Source of the DNA: Beaufortia kweichowensis
Lineage: Eukaryota; Chordata; Actinopteri; Cypriniformes; Gastromyzontidae
DNA: 64,000 nucleotides
Assembly (NCBI GenBank): GCA_019155185.1
Contig: CM032817.1
Span: 4,024,974-4,088,973, forward strand
Direction of reading: 5' to 3'
The notes beneath the pieces are model-generated. The model was given only the letters and a program-made list of their open reading frames with translations. It was not told where the DNA came from and did no database searches. Made by a program: the position numbers and the translations under genes. This document shows, piece by piece, positions 49,831 to 60,412 of this stretch; position 1 is the first letter of the stretch; each line of letters starts with the position of its first letter.

Positions 49831-49983
49831 TGCTTTAAATAAAACCAGACAGTTCTGAAAGCCCTATTTGACATAAATGTGCAAGACCGGTTTGCGTCTG
49901 TGCCAATTGCTTTCCTCAGCATTAATGTAGCGACCTTGAATTTACTTATTTGTTTAGTCTTTTCACATGATTTGAGTATTGAA
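49831..49983. other. Unique non-coding sequence
   Basis: Nothing recognised. Confidence 0.4.
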
Positions 49984-50045
49984 AAAGATAAAAAAAGGTA
50001 AAAAAGAAAAAAAAGAAAAAAGGTAAAAAAGTTTAAAAAGATTTT
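49984..50045. repeat. A-rich low-complexity tract with GGTAAAAAAG units
   Basis: The unit AAAAAAGGTAAAAAAG occurs twice with A/G-only filler. The F-rich minus frame through it is an artefact of poly-T on that strand. Confidence 0.85.
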
Positions 50046-50301
50046 TAGTTTAGACAGCATTTTCATGTGTATGCTCAATGTGTGCAGTGACAGTTCATGT
50101 TAAATCAGTCCAAACAACTCACAATCCTGTGATGCCATGCGATAGCTTCATTCCCTACTGAAAAGTGATATCTGTAGTAGCTCTCAAATCTCACTGGCAA
50201 TTAATAAAACATGCCATGTGTTGAAATGTTACATTCAATATCACTCATGCCAGTTTTGACCTTAATGATGTTTGTTATGCAGAAGCCTAAATGCCTTGAG
50301 T
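50046..50301. other. Unique non-coding sequence
   Basis: Nothing recognised. Confidence 0.4.
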
Positions 50302-50619
50302 CAGGGCTCGAAATTAACTTTTTAACTTTGTAGCACTGGTGCTCCTAACTTTAGGAGTTAGGAGCACCAGCAAAAATTTAGGAGCACCCACAGAAAATGA
50401 AAAATAACAGTCCGCTGCTCAACTAAAGCAACAATGTATTGTTTATGGCCAAAATGCTATAGAATCTAGTCTAGTGCGTTTTAGATAAATAGAGAAATAA
50501 AACTGGTTGCACTACAACAAAATATGCAGTCGCACAGATGCTCCCAAATATTATTTGAGGTCGCACAGGTGAAATTTTGTGAGCATGTGTGATCAAAACG
50601 GTCGCAATTTCAAGCCCTG
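50302..50619. mobile_element. hAT-like MITE, 318 bp, CAGGGCT...AGCCCTG
   Basis: The left end CAGGGCTCGAAATTAA and the right end CAATTTCAAGCCCTG are inverted repeats of about 15 bp. CAGGG termini fit hAT-type elements. No clean 8-bp target duplication remains (CCTTGAGT versus TAAGTGCG). Inside is a perfect 15-bp hairpin (50,336-50,370) and a third copy of the arm (TTTAGGAGCACC, about 50,378). No transposase frame. From memory, 'cagggctcgaaatta' repeats are frequent in fish. Confidence 0.7.
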
Positions 50620-53535
50620 TAAGTGCGCATGGCATTATAATAAAAATGTTGATTTTATTTGTGCTAGTATAACATTACAATAAACAAACATATAAAGACA
50701 AAGCCTGGGAACTAATAAGTTAAATTTGGATGTCAACCCCCACAATCCACTGTATGCTTTTTTAATTGGACATGCTGTCAAAACTCTCTGCTGGAGTCCC
50801 AACTGTGCACATTTACGACAAAGTTTTCAGCAGCTTCGAGTCCCAGTTGGATTTACAGTTCTGTTTACTAAGTGTTGAGCCCTCAGGCAAACAGACTATT
50901 TTAAACTTTAACCCATATACCTGCATAACCATCTCGCCCCCGTCTGTAAACAAACAGAAGGTTTTAAGAACAGGTCAATACAAAAACCCAATACAAAGGG
51001 GATTATAAAAGAAACAGTCGCCCATTTATCACAATGCTGCCGCTCCGGGAACCAATCTGTTCAGTGGAGGCAGACGAACAACAGTTAACACAGTTACATA
51101 GCAACCCCGCTCAAATCATTCATAGTGTGAAAACATCCCTTTTTTGAATCAGACCGATAGATTCCTGAACACTCTCTAAACCTTTTGTCATTTACTGATG
51201 GAGCTGATTGGTGCGTTACAGCTGGAATGACCCTGTCTTTCCTGTTGTCACGGTAACAGAGGGAGAGGTAGGCAGGTGGAAGTGATGCAGGTACCCAAGC
51301 AGTGCTCCCTTCAAGCACTTGTACCCCTCTTATTAAATCAAAACACATATAAGAGCTTCTGGAAAATCATAACCCAGAAGTTACCAAAATGCAACCAAAG
51401 TGCAATGTATTGTAGTGGTATTATAATACATTGATATATATTTGATGATACAGTATTTGATGTATACTTTTGACACTATAATACTGTACAATTGCTATTT
51501 TTATATAGTATATTTACATTGTAATCAAAGCATTTTAATGTGCTTCAAAGAATAATACAGTAGTAGTGTCCACCATACATGGCATTAGCATGGTTCCATG
51601 TTTAAAAACACTAAAAAAACACAGATTTTTTTTTTAATAGTGAAATAATAAATTAATTTACATTTATAATGATTTTTTTATGATTTTATGATCCAGCATA
51701 TAAGCCAATGCCCTTTTTCCACCCGAGGTCAAAAAGGTTCATAAAACATGGTTACAAGGTTTGGTGACAAACCTTGGATTAAACCGTCATTACAAGGTTA
51801 GGAAATCACTTTTCATTGCAAAGCTGCTTTAAAACATTATTATATTACAAAAAGTGCTATACAAAGAGAAACATACTAGGATTGTATTCAAGTATCAAGT
51901 GCTTCTTTAGAGGGTCAAGAGTGTCTTTAGTGTTTGGGTTTATTGACCCAAACTATACCAGACAGTGTAGTCATACTATACAGCAAAATAGATATTATCC
52001 TTCTCCTTCTGCAATCTCTGGCGTGAAACCACGATGCCACAGTATATTTTTCTTTGTTCTCCACCATTCTGTGGCACTCCCTTTTCATTCAGAGAACAGA
52101 AGCATGTTAAAGATATTCACTCTCTGAGCAACAGTCTCTGCTCATTATTCAAGGCGGTGCAAGCTCAGCAAGACATAAAACACCTTCATTCACTGGTTCA
52201 TTTCAATGGATTTTGAATTAGAAGCCAATTATACTAAGATTACACTAATGCCGAACCACAGAAATACCTTCGCTATTGAGTTCCTGAGCTGCTAATCTGA
52301 AAACCAGGGTAATCTACAGAGATTACGCAGGGATTATGATAAAATCCCATTACGGGCAGGCTGTCTGAACTGCAGAAACGGCGAACAAATCATAGCATGA
52401 AATCTCTGTTTTAAGCGTGAACTATTGCCATTCACAGATACCATGAAGTGTACACATTTCTTTCCATTTAGATGAGGAAAAAGCCGCCAAGACGGAAGGT
52501 CAAAGGTTAGATGACACAGTAGTCATCTTTATCCTTTTATCCTCTTTACCACAAACATTTCTTATTCATGCTCTCTTTCTGCATAAAATCGCATTTATTG
52601 CACGGTGCAGCACAGAAGTGTAATTGCCGGAGTGATATACAGCCTCCTGGTGCGCTCAGCTCAATTTTTGGTGCATTTTAGATGCTCTGTGTTACTATGG
52701 TCTTCTTAATAAAACAACTTCTGCCCAATAATGGGACCAGAATCTCATTTCTACACATATCCCGCACCCCAGGGGTATATACTGCGCAACACCCTGTGAC
52801 CAGAATACGCACACACTCCCACGCAAGCACATTCCCAGCAACCCCCCGCTACTCACATCCATTCACGCATAGCCATTTGTTCTTGTTCATGGTTATTTAT
52901 TGAACAGTGTGAGCATTACAGAATCATAGAAATGCATCAAAATGACAGATAAACCGCAGACATGTTACGGGTGCTGATTATGGAAACCATCTTCTCATTT
53001 TACTTTTATACGTGCAAGCGCCGCTTGTTAAACTGCGACCACCTAAGAAAGGCAATGGGAGGGAAAATTGCAGCACGTAACGCAATCAAAGCTGGATGAA
53101 AATGCCGTGCAATTTCAAAGCCCTGTGGTGGTGATTACCTAAAAATACCACGAATGGACAATGCTGAGAACCTGCGACGCATTTGAAAAATACGTCTATG
53201 ACAGAGTAAACAAACATGATCCAATGCTTTGTGTCCAATAGCAACAGCTGTAGTTGATCTGCCATAATGAAATTCGAAAAATTACGTACGGAACAATAAT
53301 GGTTTAAGGTCCTGCCACATCTAAAAAGGAGGTCACAAATGATATCTGCTTCTAAGTTGGTTCTCCAATGTGTCTCCTAGGGCTTCGGTGGAGATCTTAA
53401 CAATGTGTCAGTGGTAAGACCTACACACCAGTCCGCTATCAGAAATAAACTCAAACTTTTCTTATCTAATTTCTCTGAGATCAAATTATCTTTGCTTTGT
53501 AACTAATTATTTCACACTTCCATACTTTTGCTCTA
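50620..53535. other. Unique non-coding sequence with AT-rich repeat-like patch
   Basis: The stretch 51,400-51,625 (TATTATAATACATTG, ATACAGTATTTGATG, GGCATTAGCATGGTTCCATG) looks like a diverged AT-rich fold-back repeat but has no ends. No gene was recognised elsewhere; 51,816-52,127 (103 codons) has no motif. Confidence 0.4.
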
Positions 53536-53539
53536 TGTA

Positions 53540-53660
53540 AATATGCATTCATCATTTGTTTACACAGACTTCAATATCGTTTAATCAAGCAGGCAATCTG
53601 GATAATCAGAGGAGCTGCGAAATGATTAGAAAGAGAAGTCGTCGTTATTGAGATGTAAAC
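53540..53660. promoter_or_regulatory. Candidate conserved regulatory block
   Basis: TCAATATCGTTTAATCAAGC, GGCAATCTGGATAATCAG and GCGAAATGATTAGAAAG give several bicoid/homeodomain cores (GATAATC, TGATTAG, TTAATCA) within about 100 bp of unique sequence. Confidence 0.25.
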
Positions 53661-53984
53661 TGTAAGTATATTAAACAAATACAAAGCCAGCTCCTGAAGC
53701 AACAGCAGTCACGGAAGCCGAGTTTGTATTCATCAGGCATGCTACTGACTATTAATCATCCACAACCTCAGATACTGCCAAACCAATCCATGCCAGAGTC
53801 ATTGACCCATAAGAGGCAAAGGGCTCTCGACATATACGGATTAGCAGAACTCCACGTTTGCACGATCTCCACGGCTGAGCTCTCGAGCTGTGGGGGCTGC
53901 AGGTAGGATATTAGGTGAGCGCGGATCTGTCAACTCGGCAGAATTCTATTATCCCAACCGTGATATACTGCCACCAGCAGGACC
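53661..53984. other. Unique sequence, moderately GC-rich
   Basis: The patch 53,840-53,950 is less AT-rich (GAGCTCTCGAGCTGTGGGGG then CTGCAG|GTAGGA, a donor-like site). It may be part of a transcript start region shared with 54.8 kb; no acceptor or frame supports an exon. Confidence 0.35.
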
Positions 53985-54036
53985 CCTCCTTTCCTCCCTC
54001 CCTCCCTCTCTCTCCTTCTCCCGTTCTATCTATCCC
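53985..54036. repeat. Polypyrimidine tract
   Basis: An uninterrupted C/T-rich run (CCTCCTTTCCTCCCTCCCTC and CCTCTCTCTCCTTCTCCCG). The P/S/L-rich frames across it are artefacts. Confidence 0.85.
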
Positions 54037-54714
54037 CCCATCCTCAGAGGTGATCCATCATATAACAGCGCTGATCCAGCGTCCCAGGCTGGCGAATTAC
54101 CCAGCGATCATGGCCCACTCAGCCTCACACTCCAACACTACCACAAACTATTACTGACCTGAGAGATATTCATCAATGCTTTCTACGACCAAGACAGAAA
54201 ATAAGAGATTAAGAATCTTAAATTGTGAAGAAACAAAGCAACATATGCACAGGGAGTGGCAGATGTGAAGCAGCTGTGGTGTGTGACTTTCTCAGAAGGT
54301 CCTCTAAGGAACAAAATGACATGACATAAACAGTACAAAAGACAAAGCGCACCTTATGTTGTGCTAAACATGTTTTCATGAGGAAAAGATAAAGCTATAC
54401 AAACTTTGCCACTTCTCCAGGGTATATTCTCAGAGACTTCATTATAATTTAGCAGTGATCGAAAGACATGGCTAAAAAAGTAAATTAAAAGCAACACTAT
54501 TTAGTTTTTTACCTATTTTCATTTACCTGCATTATATCCATCACAACAAATAGTAGAATTTATACTTTCGTAGTTTTGAACTGTTGCTAATTCAGAAATT
54601 ATTGTGAAAATATCATTCATATTTTATATATCGCCACGCCCTAGCCACAACCATAATAAATAATAAACATTCTCAGAGACCAACAGGTAGAGAAACATCA
54701 GACGTCAGTCTTAC
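54037..54714. other. Unique non-coding sequence
   Basis: No gene recognised. On the minus strand it would be the first part of the intron after the candidate first exon. Confidence 0.4.
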
Positions 54715-54804
54715 CTTCCCATCCCTCAGCGTGTCTACAGTGCCCCTCCCTTTAGCCGGTGGGCAAGGCCCACATGGTCCAGGTAAGTCTATAACAAGTG
54801 CCAT
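54715..54804 (-). CDS. Candidate first coding exon, minus strand (30 codons)
   Basis: On the minus strand an ATG at 54,804 in strong Kozak context (A at -3, G at +4: CACATTATGG) opens a frame that runs 30 codons and ends exactly at a strong donor, GGGAAG|GTAAGACTG (phase 0). The peptide reads MALVIDLPGPCGPCPP, then AKGR, then GTVDTLRDGK: a short hydrophobic start, a Gly/Pro/Cys segment and a charged end. Upstream on this strand is a GC-box region (54,853-54,864). It could join in frame to the exon at 46,473-46,565. No family was recognised. The same DNA read on the plus strand gives a competing splice-bounded Gly-X-Y micro-exon, so at most one reading is right. Confidence 0.27.
54756..54782 (+). 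CDS. Competing reading: 27-bp Gly-X-Y micro-exon, plus strand
   Basis: A pyrimidine tract and acceptor, TGCCCCTCCCTTTAG, precede CCGGTGGGCAAGGCCCACATGGTCCAG, which ends at a perfect donor, CAG|GTAAGT. Read in phase 1 the 27 bp encode GGQGPHGP plus split codons. This matches the collagen Gly-X-Y pattern and the multiple-of-9 exon size of collagen genes. It would splice in phase with the exon-like segment at 62,879. Against it: only one such unit is visible in 64 kb, and the minus-strand reading is at least as good. Confidence 0.12.
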
Positions 54805-54905
54805 AATGTGGCGGAAAATCTGTTTGGTCCACGCCGACCCCTCCTTTAGAGCCCCCCGCCCCTTCGCAGCACACTATAAAACCATGCAGCTCGCTCTGCA
54901 CAGGA
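54805..54905. promoter_or_regulatory. Candidate core promoter (GC box, TATA)
   Basis: A GC box, CCCCCCGCCCCTTCGC (54,853-54,866; GGGGCGGGG on the minus strand), and a consensus TATAAAA at 54,875-54,881 (plus orientation) lie within 30 bp in an otherwise AT-rich region. The GC box is well placed for the minus-strand ATG at 54,804. The TATA box points to a plus-strand start near 54,905. A divergent promoter is possible. No transcript evidence is available. Confidence 0.3.
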
Positions 54906-55919
54906 AAAGGGCCACTCGATCACTTCCATCACAAACAGAGGGTGTGTGCAACTCTGTATGTTTCCAACCAATCCAGCAGTGAGAGAGAGAGAGAAAGATG
55001 CTCAACCTCCCCCTTCCCATCCCCCTTCACCATTCCAGCTAGGCTTCAATCTCTGTGGTGAAGCGGAGATTGCATTGCAGTGATGAAATTTTAATGCTTC
55101 TTTTAGGAAGAATAATGAACAGGCAGATCCCCAGAGGTACATCTGTGTACTACACACACCTACATGTATCTAGCTGCATGTTAGCACATGGACATTGTCT
55201 GGCGATTATACACACCCTATGGAAGCACAGGTGGACATCCATAAAGACTCACAATGCAAAAACGCCTTAAAACGTGAGCACACACAAGCTCGCAACTCAT
55301 AACATCAAACACTCCTCATGACAGCACCCCTCCACCCCCAACTCGGCAGCGTTGGGAGTACATTGCCAAACACGGATACACCCTTCATCAAATGATTTCC
55401 ACACACATGCAGCGTGGAACAAAGACAAGAAGCTCAACGTTTATTCACTCTTCTTCAATAACAAAATATGTTCCATCTCTGTCTATATTCTTTGTATCTC
55501 TTTCTTTCTATCTGTTTATCTGCTCTCCCCCTCATTATGGCATAAATAAATAAAGAAACATCGAACCGCGGGAGACAACGCGGAACCTCGGCAACCATCT
55601 GCAGCCACAGCCGATCTTAGCTACGTTGATTGACTCATGAATCAAAATAAACTGCTGTGGGTTATTTACTATGTACATACATTAGGAGGAAATGATTTTC
55701 TCCCGCTTAGGCACAAATAGATCTAAAAGCTACTCTGGCAGCACACATGAACTTTAGTCTCTCTTTTCAGCTCATTTATGATTGTTTCCATCCTCTTTAT
55801 TTGCAGCTCTCACAATAAAAGGCTTGTTATAGAACCTAAATATTATTTATCTACCTTTAATGATCTCAGACCTAGACAAGTAATGTTTGAGAATGATCAT
55901 AACTGAAAGGTGCTTAAAC
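54906..55919. other. Unique non-coding sequence
   Basis: Contains a short GA run (54,979) and a CpG-containing patch at 55,563-55,615. No gene recognised. Confidence 0.4.
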
Positions 55920-56040
55920 TTCAAGCTAAAGCTGCAATGCATAACCTTTTTTGGTAAAAAGAAAAATAAATGAAATAAGATATTGAGCAAGTATGTAAAA
56001 AGTGTTCAATACTGTCTCTATAACCTAACCTGATTCACAA

Positions 56041-56113
<73 letters not shown>

Positions 56114-56215
56114 GATTTATGACCAAAAACTAAACATTTATGTCAGAATTGAGGTTAGCTCAATGTACCAGCAAGGCCGCTTTGACATTTTGAGATATCC
56201 ACCCTTCTGTTTGTG
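55920..56215. repeat. Possible dispersed repeat split by a (TA)n tract
   Basis: AAAGCTGCAATGCATAACCT, TTGAGCAAGTATG, GTGTTCAATACTGTCTC, CCTGATTCACAAC and, beyond the TA tract, CAGAATTGAGGTTAGCTCAA follow in order a cyprinid repeat I recall ('taaagctgcagtgcgtaacttttt...gagcaagt...gattcacaa'). Ends are not defined. Confidence 0.35.
56043..56111. repeat. (TA)n microsatellite, about 68 bp
   Basis: An uninterrupted TA run, self-complementary and prone to cruciform extrusion. Confidence 0.97.
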
Positions 56216-57533
56216 AAGGTGATTCAAATCATGGTTGATTTGAAACTTTTATTAAATCGAAGAAATCCTAACTTAAACTTTAACTTATGTGGCCAAAAGC
56301 AATCATTCAGCAGGCTTTTCTTAAGCCTCTAGCATTTCCTTACACTTTTACTAGAATAGATTCAGGAGTGCTGTGAAGCATATAGGCAATTTTAACCCTC
56401 AAAATCAATTACCCGAGCAGCTCTGGGACTTCTTTTCATAGCCTTGCAGAGAAAAGACAAGGATCTTAATTCAAATATACGAGTTTAGACAAACAGCCTC
56501 TTGCCTTCTTATGCCCGTCTCTTCCGCTCTGACAGGTGGGTCTCAGGAGGGCAAATGCATGACTATCACTGAATGAAACCACAACAGCAGGACTCCACTC
56601 CAACAGACAGAATACCCAGCGGCCCTTGATGGAGACGATGCAACACGGTTAAACAGCTGCACTTAAAGAGCTGAAGAGACACGTGTTTAGATTTGATCCC
56701 ATGATGACTGATTTCTGTTCACCATATCTACAGAACAAAAGATTAACTAGACTATCAAAAACAAAATTTGAAATTCACATTCTGTACAACTGATGTGATC
56801 ATGCACTTCTAGCACATGTTCTGGCAATGTTCATCTATAGCGCTATTTGGCAACGAGTCTTTGTTTGCTTTACATTGATTACAAACTATCATGCTGAAGC
56901 CTACCACTTGGTTGCACTTTTCTGGATTGTCTCCAAATAACATCAGCCTGCCAACTCTACTTACTAATGTGTGTGTCGCTTCTACACTACTAGCTGGAAG
57001 GCTCACACTTTTATGCTAAATACAAAACACCCCTCCTTATTTTTAAACTGATTGGGGAATGTAGTGTTAAATTAGAGCTGTATTCATTTAGAAAAGATTA
57101 GAAATACTAAAAAGGCAACACTGGAATATTCAGTGAAACCAAGAGTGACTTCTTTTCAGATAAATTTTTTTTTTAATCATTTTTAATCTTTTTAACACAT
57201 TTAATCATTTCTTGAATCATTTTACCTTAAAAAAACACCCCTCCCCATAATTATTATTTTATCAATAATGCAAAACATTTCCTGAAAAATGTCACTGAAA
57301 CGCTGGGGTGCGTTAAGATGATTCAATAGCCTGAAGGAACATGTTAAAAAGCCTGCCTGTATTATTATTAGGCAACAAATGAACAAACAAGGTTTAAATG
57401 TCACAAAGCAAAATACATGTTATTTATTGATATGTATAAAAAATGTGTTTCCTTTTGGTCATGAAAATACATCTTTCACATATGTCATCATAATTCTGTA
57501 AAATTTACCCCATGACCTCAGACAGGTGTTGCT
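56216..57533. other. Unique non-coding sequence
   Basis: AT-rich with no recognised gene. Confidence 0.45.
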
Positions 57534-57546
57534 GTTGCTAGGCAAA
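57534..57546. promoter_or_regulatory. Imperfect RFX-type X-box
   Basis: GTTGCTAGGCAAA matches the X-box pattern except for the last base. It resembles the better site at 33,198. Confidence 0.25.
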
Positions 57547-58204
57547 CTGCAGCTCAATTTTCATTTGGATTCAATGCGGCTACAGCAGAGGGATTGATTT
57601 CAGAAATTTTCTATTAGCTGCTTAATACTGATATGCTGTTTCAGAGAAAGAGGGAGGGTGTGAAATTAACGAGTGGTTTATTAGGGAACTAACGTGTGGC
57701 AGAACAAATAGCCGTGGCGCCGCGCGCATTCACACATCGGAGCTCTAAAGCAGGAAACAATGGGAGCAACAAAGCAGTTTCCTTGAAAATCTGGATGTGG
57801 GTTGCATCAGCTGAATTTAGCTTGTAAGTTTGAGTAAAACGTTCAGAAAGCGTCACAGAACGACAACGCCTCTTATCGGGACACCCATGTAATCCTGTGG
57901 GAGATCCGGTGCATGCTGACCGCTACTTTTTTGTGGGCGATAAAGTATTTTTAATGTTTTATGTTTATTTTATTTGACAACAAAGGTTTTTCTAAGGCCT
58001 GATGCCACACTGAATGTGTCCCCTTTAAAACACGGTTTTAAAAACAAGCTTTAAATGCAGTAATGAACAGTCATCACAGGAAACCGCTTATGTTAACGCA
58101 AAGGTTCTGGATGCCAGGTTTCAACATAACACCCACCGATATTAATTAGCCTTTATTAGCTGCCTCTCTTGGGAGCTGATATCAAACAGAAGTTTGTCCT
58201 TCTG
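57547..58204. other. Unique non-coding sequence
   Basis: A small CpG-dense patch, GTGGCGCCGCGCGCATTC (about 57,714). No gene recognised. Confidence 0.4.
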
Positions 58205-58320
58205 TTGGAGCAGTGGCGCAGAAGGTAACATGCTTGCCCACAACATACAGTAAGAGCTGTTGGATCACAGAGATTTGGGTTTAAATCTGGCCAATCTCTG
58301 ACACATTTAATTTGTGTTAA
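58205..58320 (+). mobile_element. tRNA-derived SINE, second type
   Basis: A-box-like AGTGGCGCAGAAGGTAAC (58,212) and B-box-like GGGTTTAAATCTGG (58,277-58,290) lie at the distance expected for an internal pol III promoter with an insertion in the variable region. CTTGCCCACAACATACAG lies between them. The text differs from the SINEs at 4,257 and 43,586. A further B-box-like CCCGGGTTCAAATGC at 58,777 may be another fragment. Not a functional tRNA. Confidence 0.5.
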
Positions 58321-58840
58321 TAAAATGTATGTTGTTGTACCTACATTTCAAGTATCGGCATTTAGTTAAGCCTTAGCCCAGAACACATATGTGCACAGCA
58401 TAAGTAAAAAATAAAAAAAAACTGTGACAAAGATTTCCATCTTCTATGCTGCACACAGCATATCCGACAGACAATAGACACATATCAACATATTTTTTTT
58501 TTTATTTAGATGAACGGTCCTATATGAAATTTGAATACTTTTCTGTAACAAAAAATATACTTTTTGCAGAAATATGCAATTTAGCATTGTTTTATTATGT
58601 TTATTTACAATAAATTTGGTTTACGCTATTAAACTAGTATACTATTTATTCTACCAAGATCTGGCAACACTGTCAGAGGAGAGTACAAGTTGGTACTCTT
58701 GCATCTGCTGAAACACAATGGCTGATGCTAAAATGAACAGATTAATCTACAAAGGTGAAGCGGGAATGAGATCAGTCCCGGGTTCAAATGCAAGCCGGCT
58801 ATAGTACGCTTATTTTCAACATTTCATACTGACAGCCTTT
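58321..58840. other. AT-rich non-coding sequence
   Basis: Apart from the B-box-like fragment near 58,777, nothing was recognised. Confidence 0.4.
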
Positions 58841-58844
58841 TGAC

Positions 58845-59140
58845 TTTCAGTTTCCCATAGGATGCAGTTTGTGGTGCCGTTATTAAATCATCATCATCGC
58901 ATATAAGAGGGATTAAAGTCTGGAGAAATGACACGACCCTCTTCGCTTGGGAACTGGCAGGGTTAACAGATTTTTGTAATGCGCATTTGCACTCTCGCGC
59001 CTCGCTTAAGTGAATGTTCAGCCATACGCAAGGCTCTTTGCAAAATTGGATGGACAGGGAATAGCGAGGCCAGTCAGAAAGTTATTTCTCCGTCATTGGC
59101 CGAATTAAGCTGGAGAAGAGGTAATTAAAGTCGTAATGTT
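58845..59140. promoter_or_regulatory. Candidate conserved regulatory block
   Basis: Unique balanced sequence with GCCGTTATTAAATCATCATC, AGAGGGATTAAAGTC, CGCATTTGCACTCTCGCGCC, GTCATTGGCCGAATTAAGC and AGGTAATTAAAGTCG. Repeated homeodomain/bicoid cores and CpGs suggest an enhancer. Confidence 0.28.
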
Positions 59141-59835
59141 ATACTGAGTATCAAATATGCATGAGAGACATGCGAAGGACAAGAACTTTCAACACTCGTG
59201 ACTTTCTAGATGAGACACCAGCCATTATGGCTCTCAACGTTCCGCCCCTTACGTGATCATCATTCCTCATGGGAATTTGGAAAATCTCTTGATGAATAAA
59301 TGCATGGGCTGTTGGAGGTGAATTGGTGTCCCACTGTGAGGGACACAGAATGATGCTGAGATAGGCGATGCTGTGGCCGCTCTGGTGACACATGTTGAGA
59401 TTACTCCATCTTTACTGAATCCAGCATTGAAAAAGCTGGAAAACAGGATCTAAATGATGCATCTCTTAGTTAATGGGAGGCAAAATACAAATGCGGCAGT
59501 GCAGTGTGGAGACTTTCACGCCTAGCTGCTAACGACAGACAGCTAGATCCATTTACCAGTTTCCAGTAGATGCATCACGGCACCGTTCCACCAGAAACAG
59601 GCAATTTCCTGTAACAGCCAATTAAGTGCTATGGCTGAATTATGAAGATCAGAAGGAATGTAAGGAATAGATTTGCTTTATCAGTTAATTAGCTATATGT
59701 TGGTGTAATACAAAATTTGCATAACATAAATGTATAAATGTCTTTTCCTTAAAAAAAACAAAAAAAAGCATAACAACAGAACTGTATTGGGTAAATCTCC
59801 CTCCTTGTAAAACACATGAAATAATTCCTAATAAA
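59141..59835. other. Unique non-coding sequence
   Basis: No gene recognised. Confidence 0.45.
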
Positions 59836-60025
59836 AGAAGCTAATTGATGTCACATCAAAAGAATTTACTCACTATGAATAATTGAGCAGGCTGTCGAAA
59901 TACCTTCCGGAGGAAAAGCACTAACTTTGCTCGTTTCCCCCACAAACAAAGCTCATTTTGCTTAATAAACGCAATAATGCTATTTGCATGATGTGCTAAT
60001 TCCAATTACCATCAGTGCAACAGAA
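59836..60025. promoter_or_regulatory. Candidate conserved regulatory block with POU octamer
   Basis: A consensus octamer ATTTGCAT (59,982-59,989) is followed within 25 bp by GTGCTAATTCC and CCAATTACCATC. Upstream are CTAATTGATGTCACATC (homeodomain next to a TGACATCA-like core), ATGAATAATTGAGC, CACAAACAAAGC (forkhead-like) and CTTAATAAACGC. Such a density of distinct developmental motifs in unique sequence makes this the strongest enhancer-like block in the window. Confidence 0.35.
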
Positions 60026-60224
60026 GCTTAAGAAGATTCCATCAACCCATTCACTCCCAAATGAAAAGCAATAGATTTATTACATTCCCCTGGCTAATGC
60101 TCATGATCTTAGAATACAATAATACATCAGTGATAAACATAAACAATCACATTTATCCTGTATTATAAAATCTGTAGAGTCACGGGTTAATATGAAAAAC
60201 AGTAAACAAATCCAGTTATTTTAA
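60026..60224. other. Unique non-coding sequence
   Basis: Nothing recognised. Confidence 0.4.
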
Positions 60225-60412
60225 CACAATCTCATGGCAATTTGTCACTATTTGATTAGTATGGATTCGTACCATTTACTTTAAACATTTCTTTAGGAAT
60301 TAGAAAAAAATGTAGAGGGGAAGTTGGAATGTAGCCTAGCTGTCACTGAGACATACGTCAAACATTTCATTGTTTTTTTCTAATAATCATACAAATTTAT
60401 ACGAAATCACTC
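60225..60412 (-). repeat. Dispersed repeat, ATTCGTATGAATTTGTATGAT family (second copy)
   Basis: CACAATCTCATGGCAATTTG at the left and AATCATACAAATTTATACGA at the right match, in inverted orientation, the copy at 35,236-35,350 (19 of 21 identical over the core). Confidence 0.55.
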
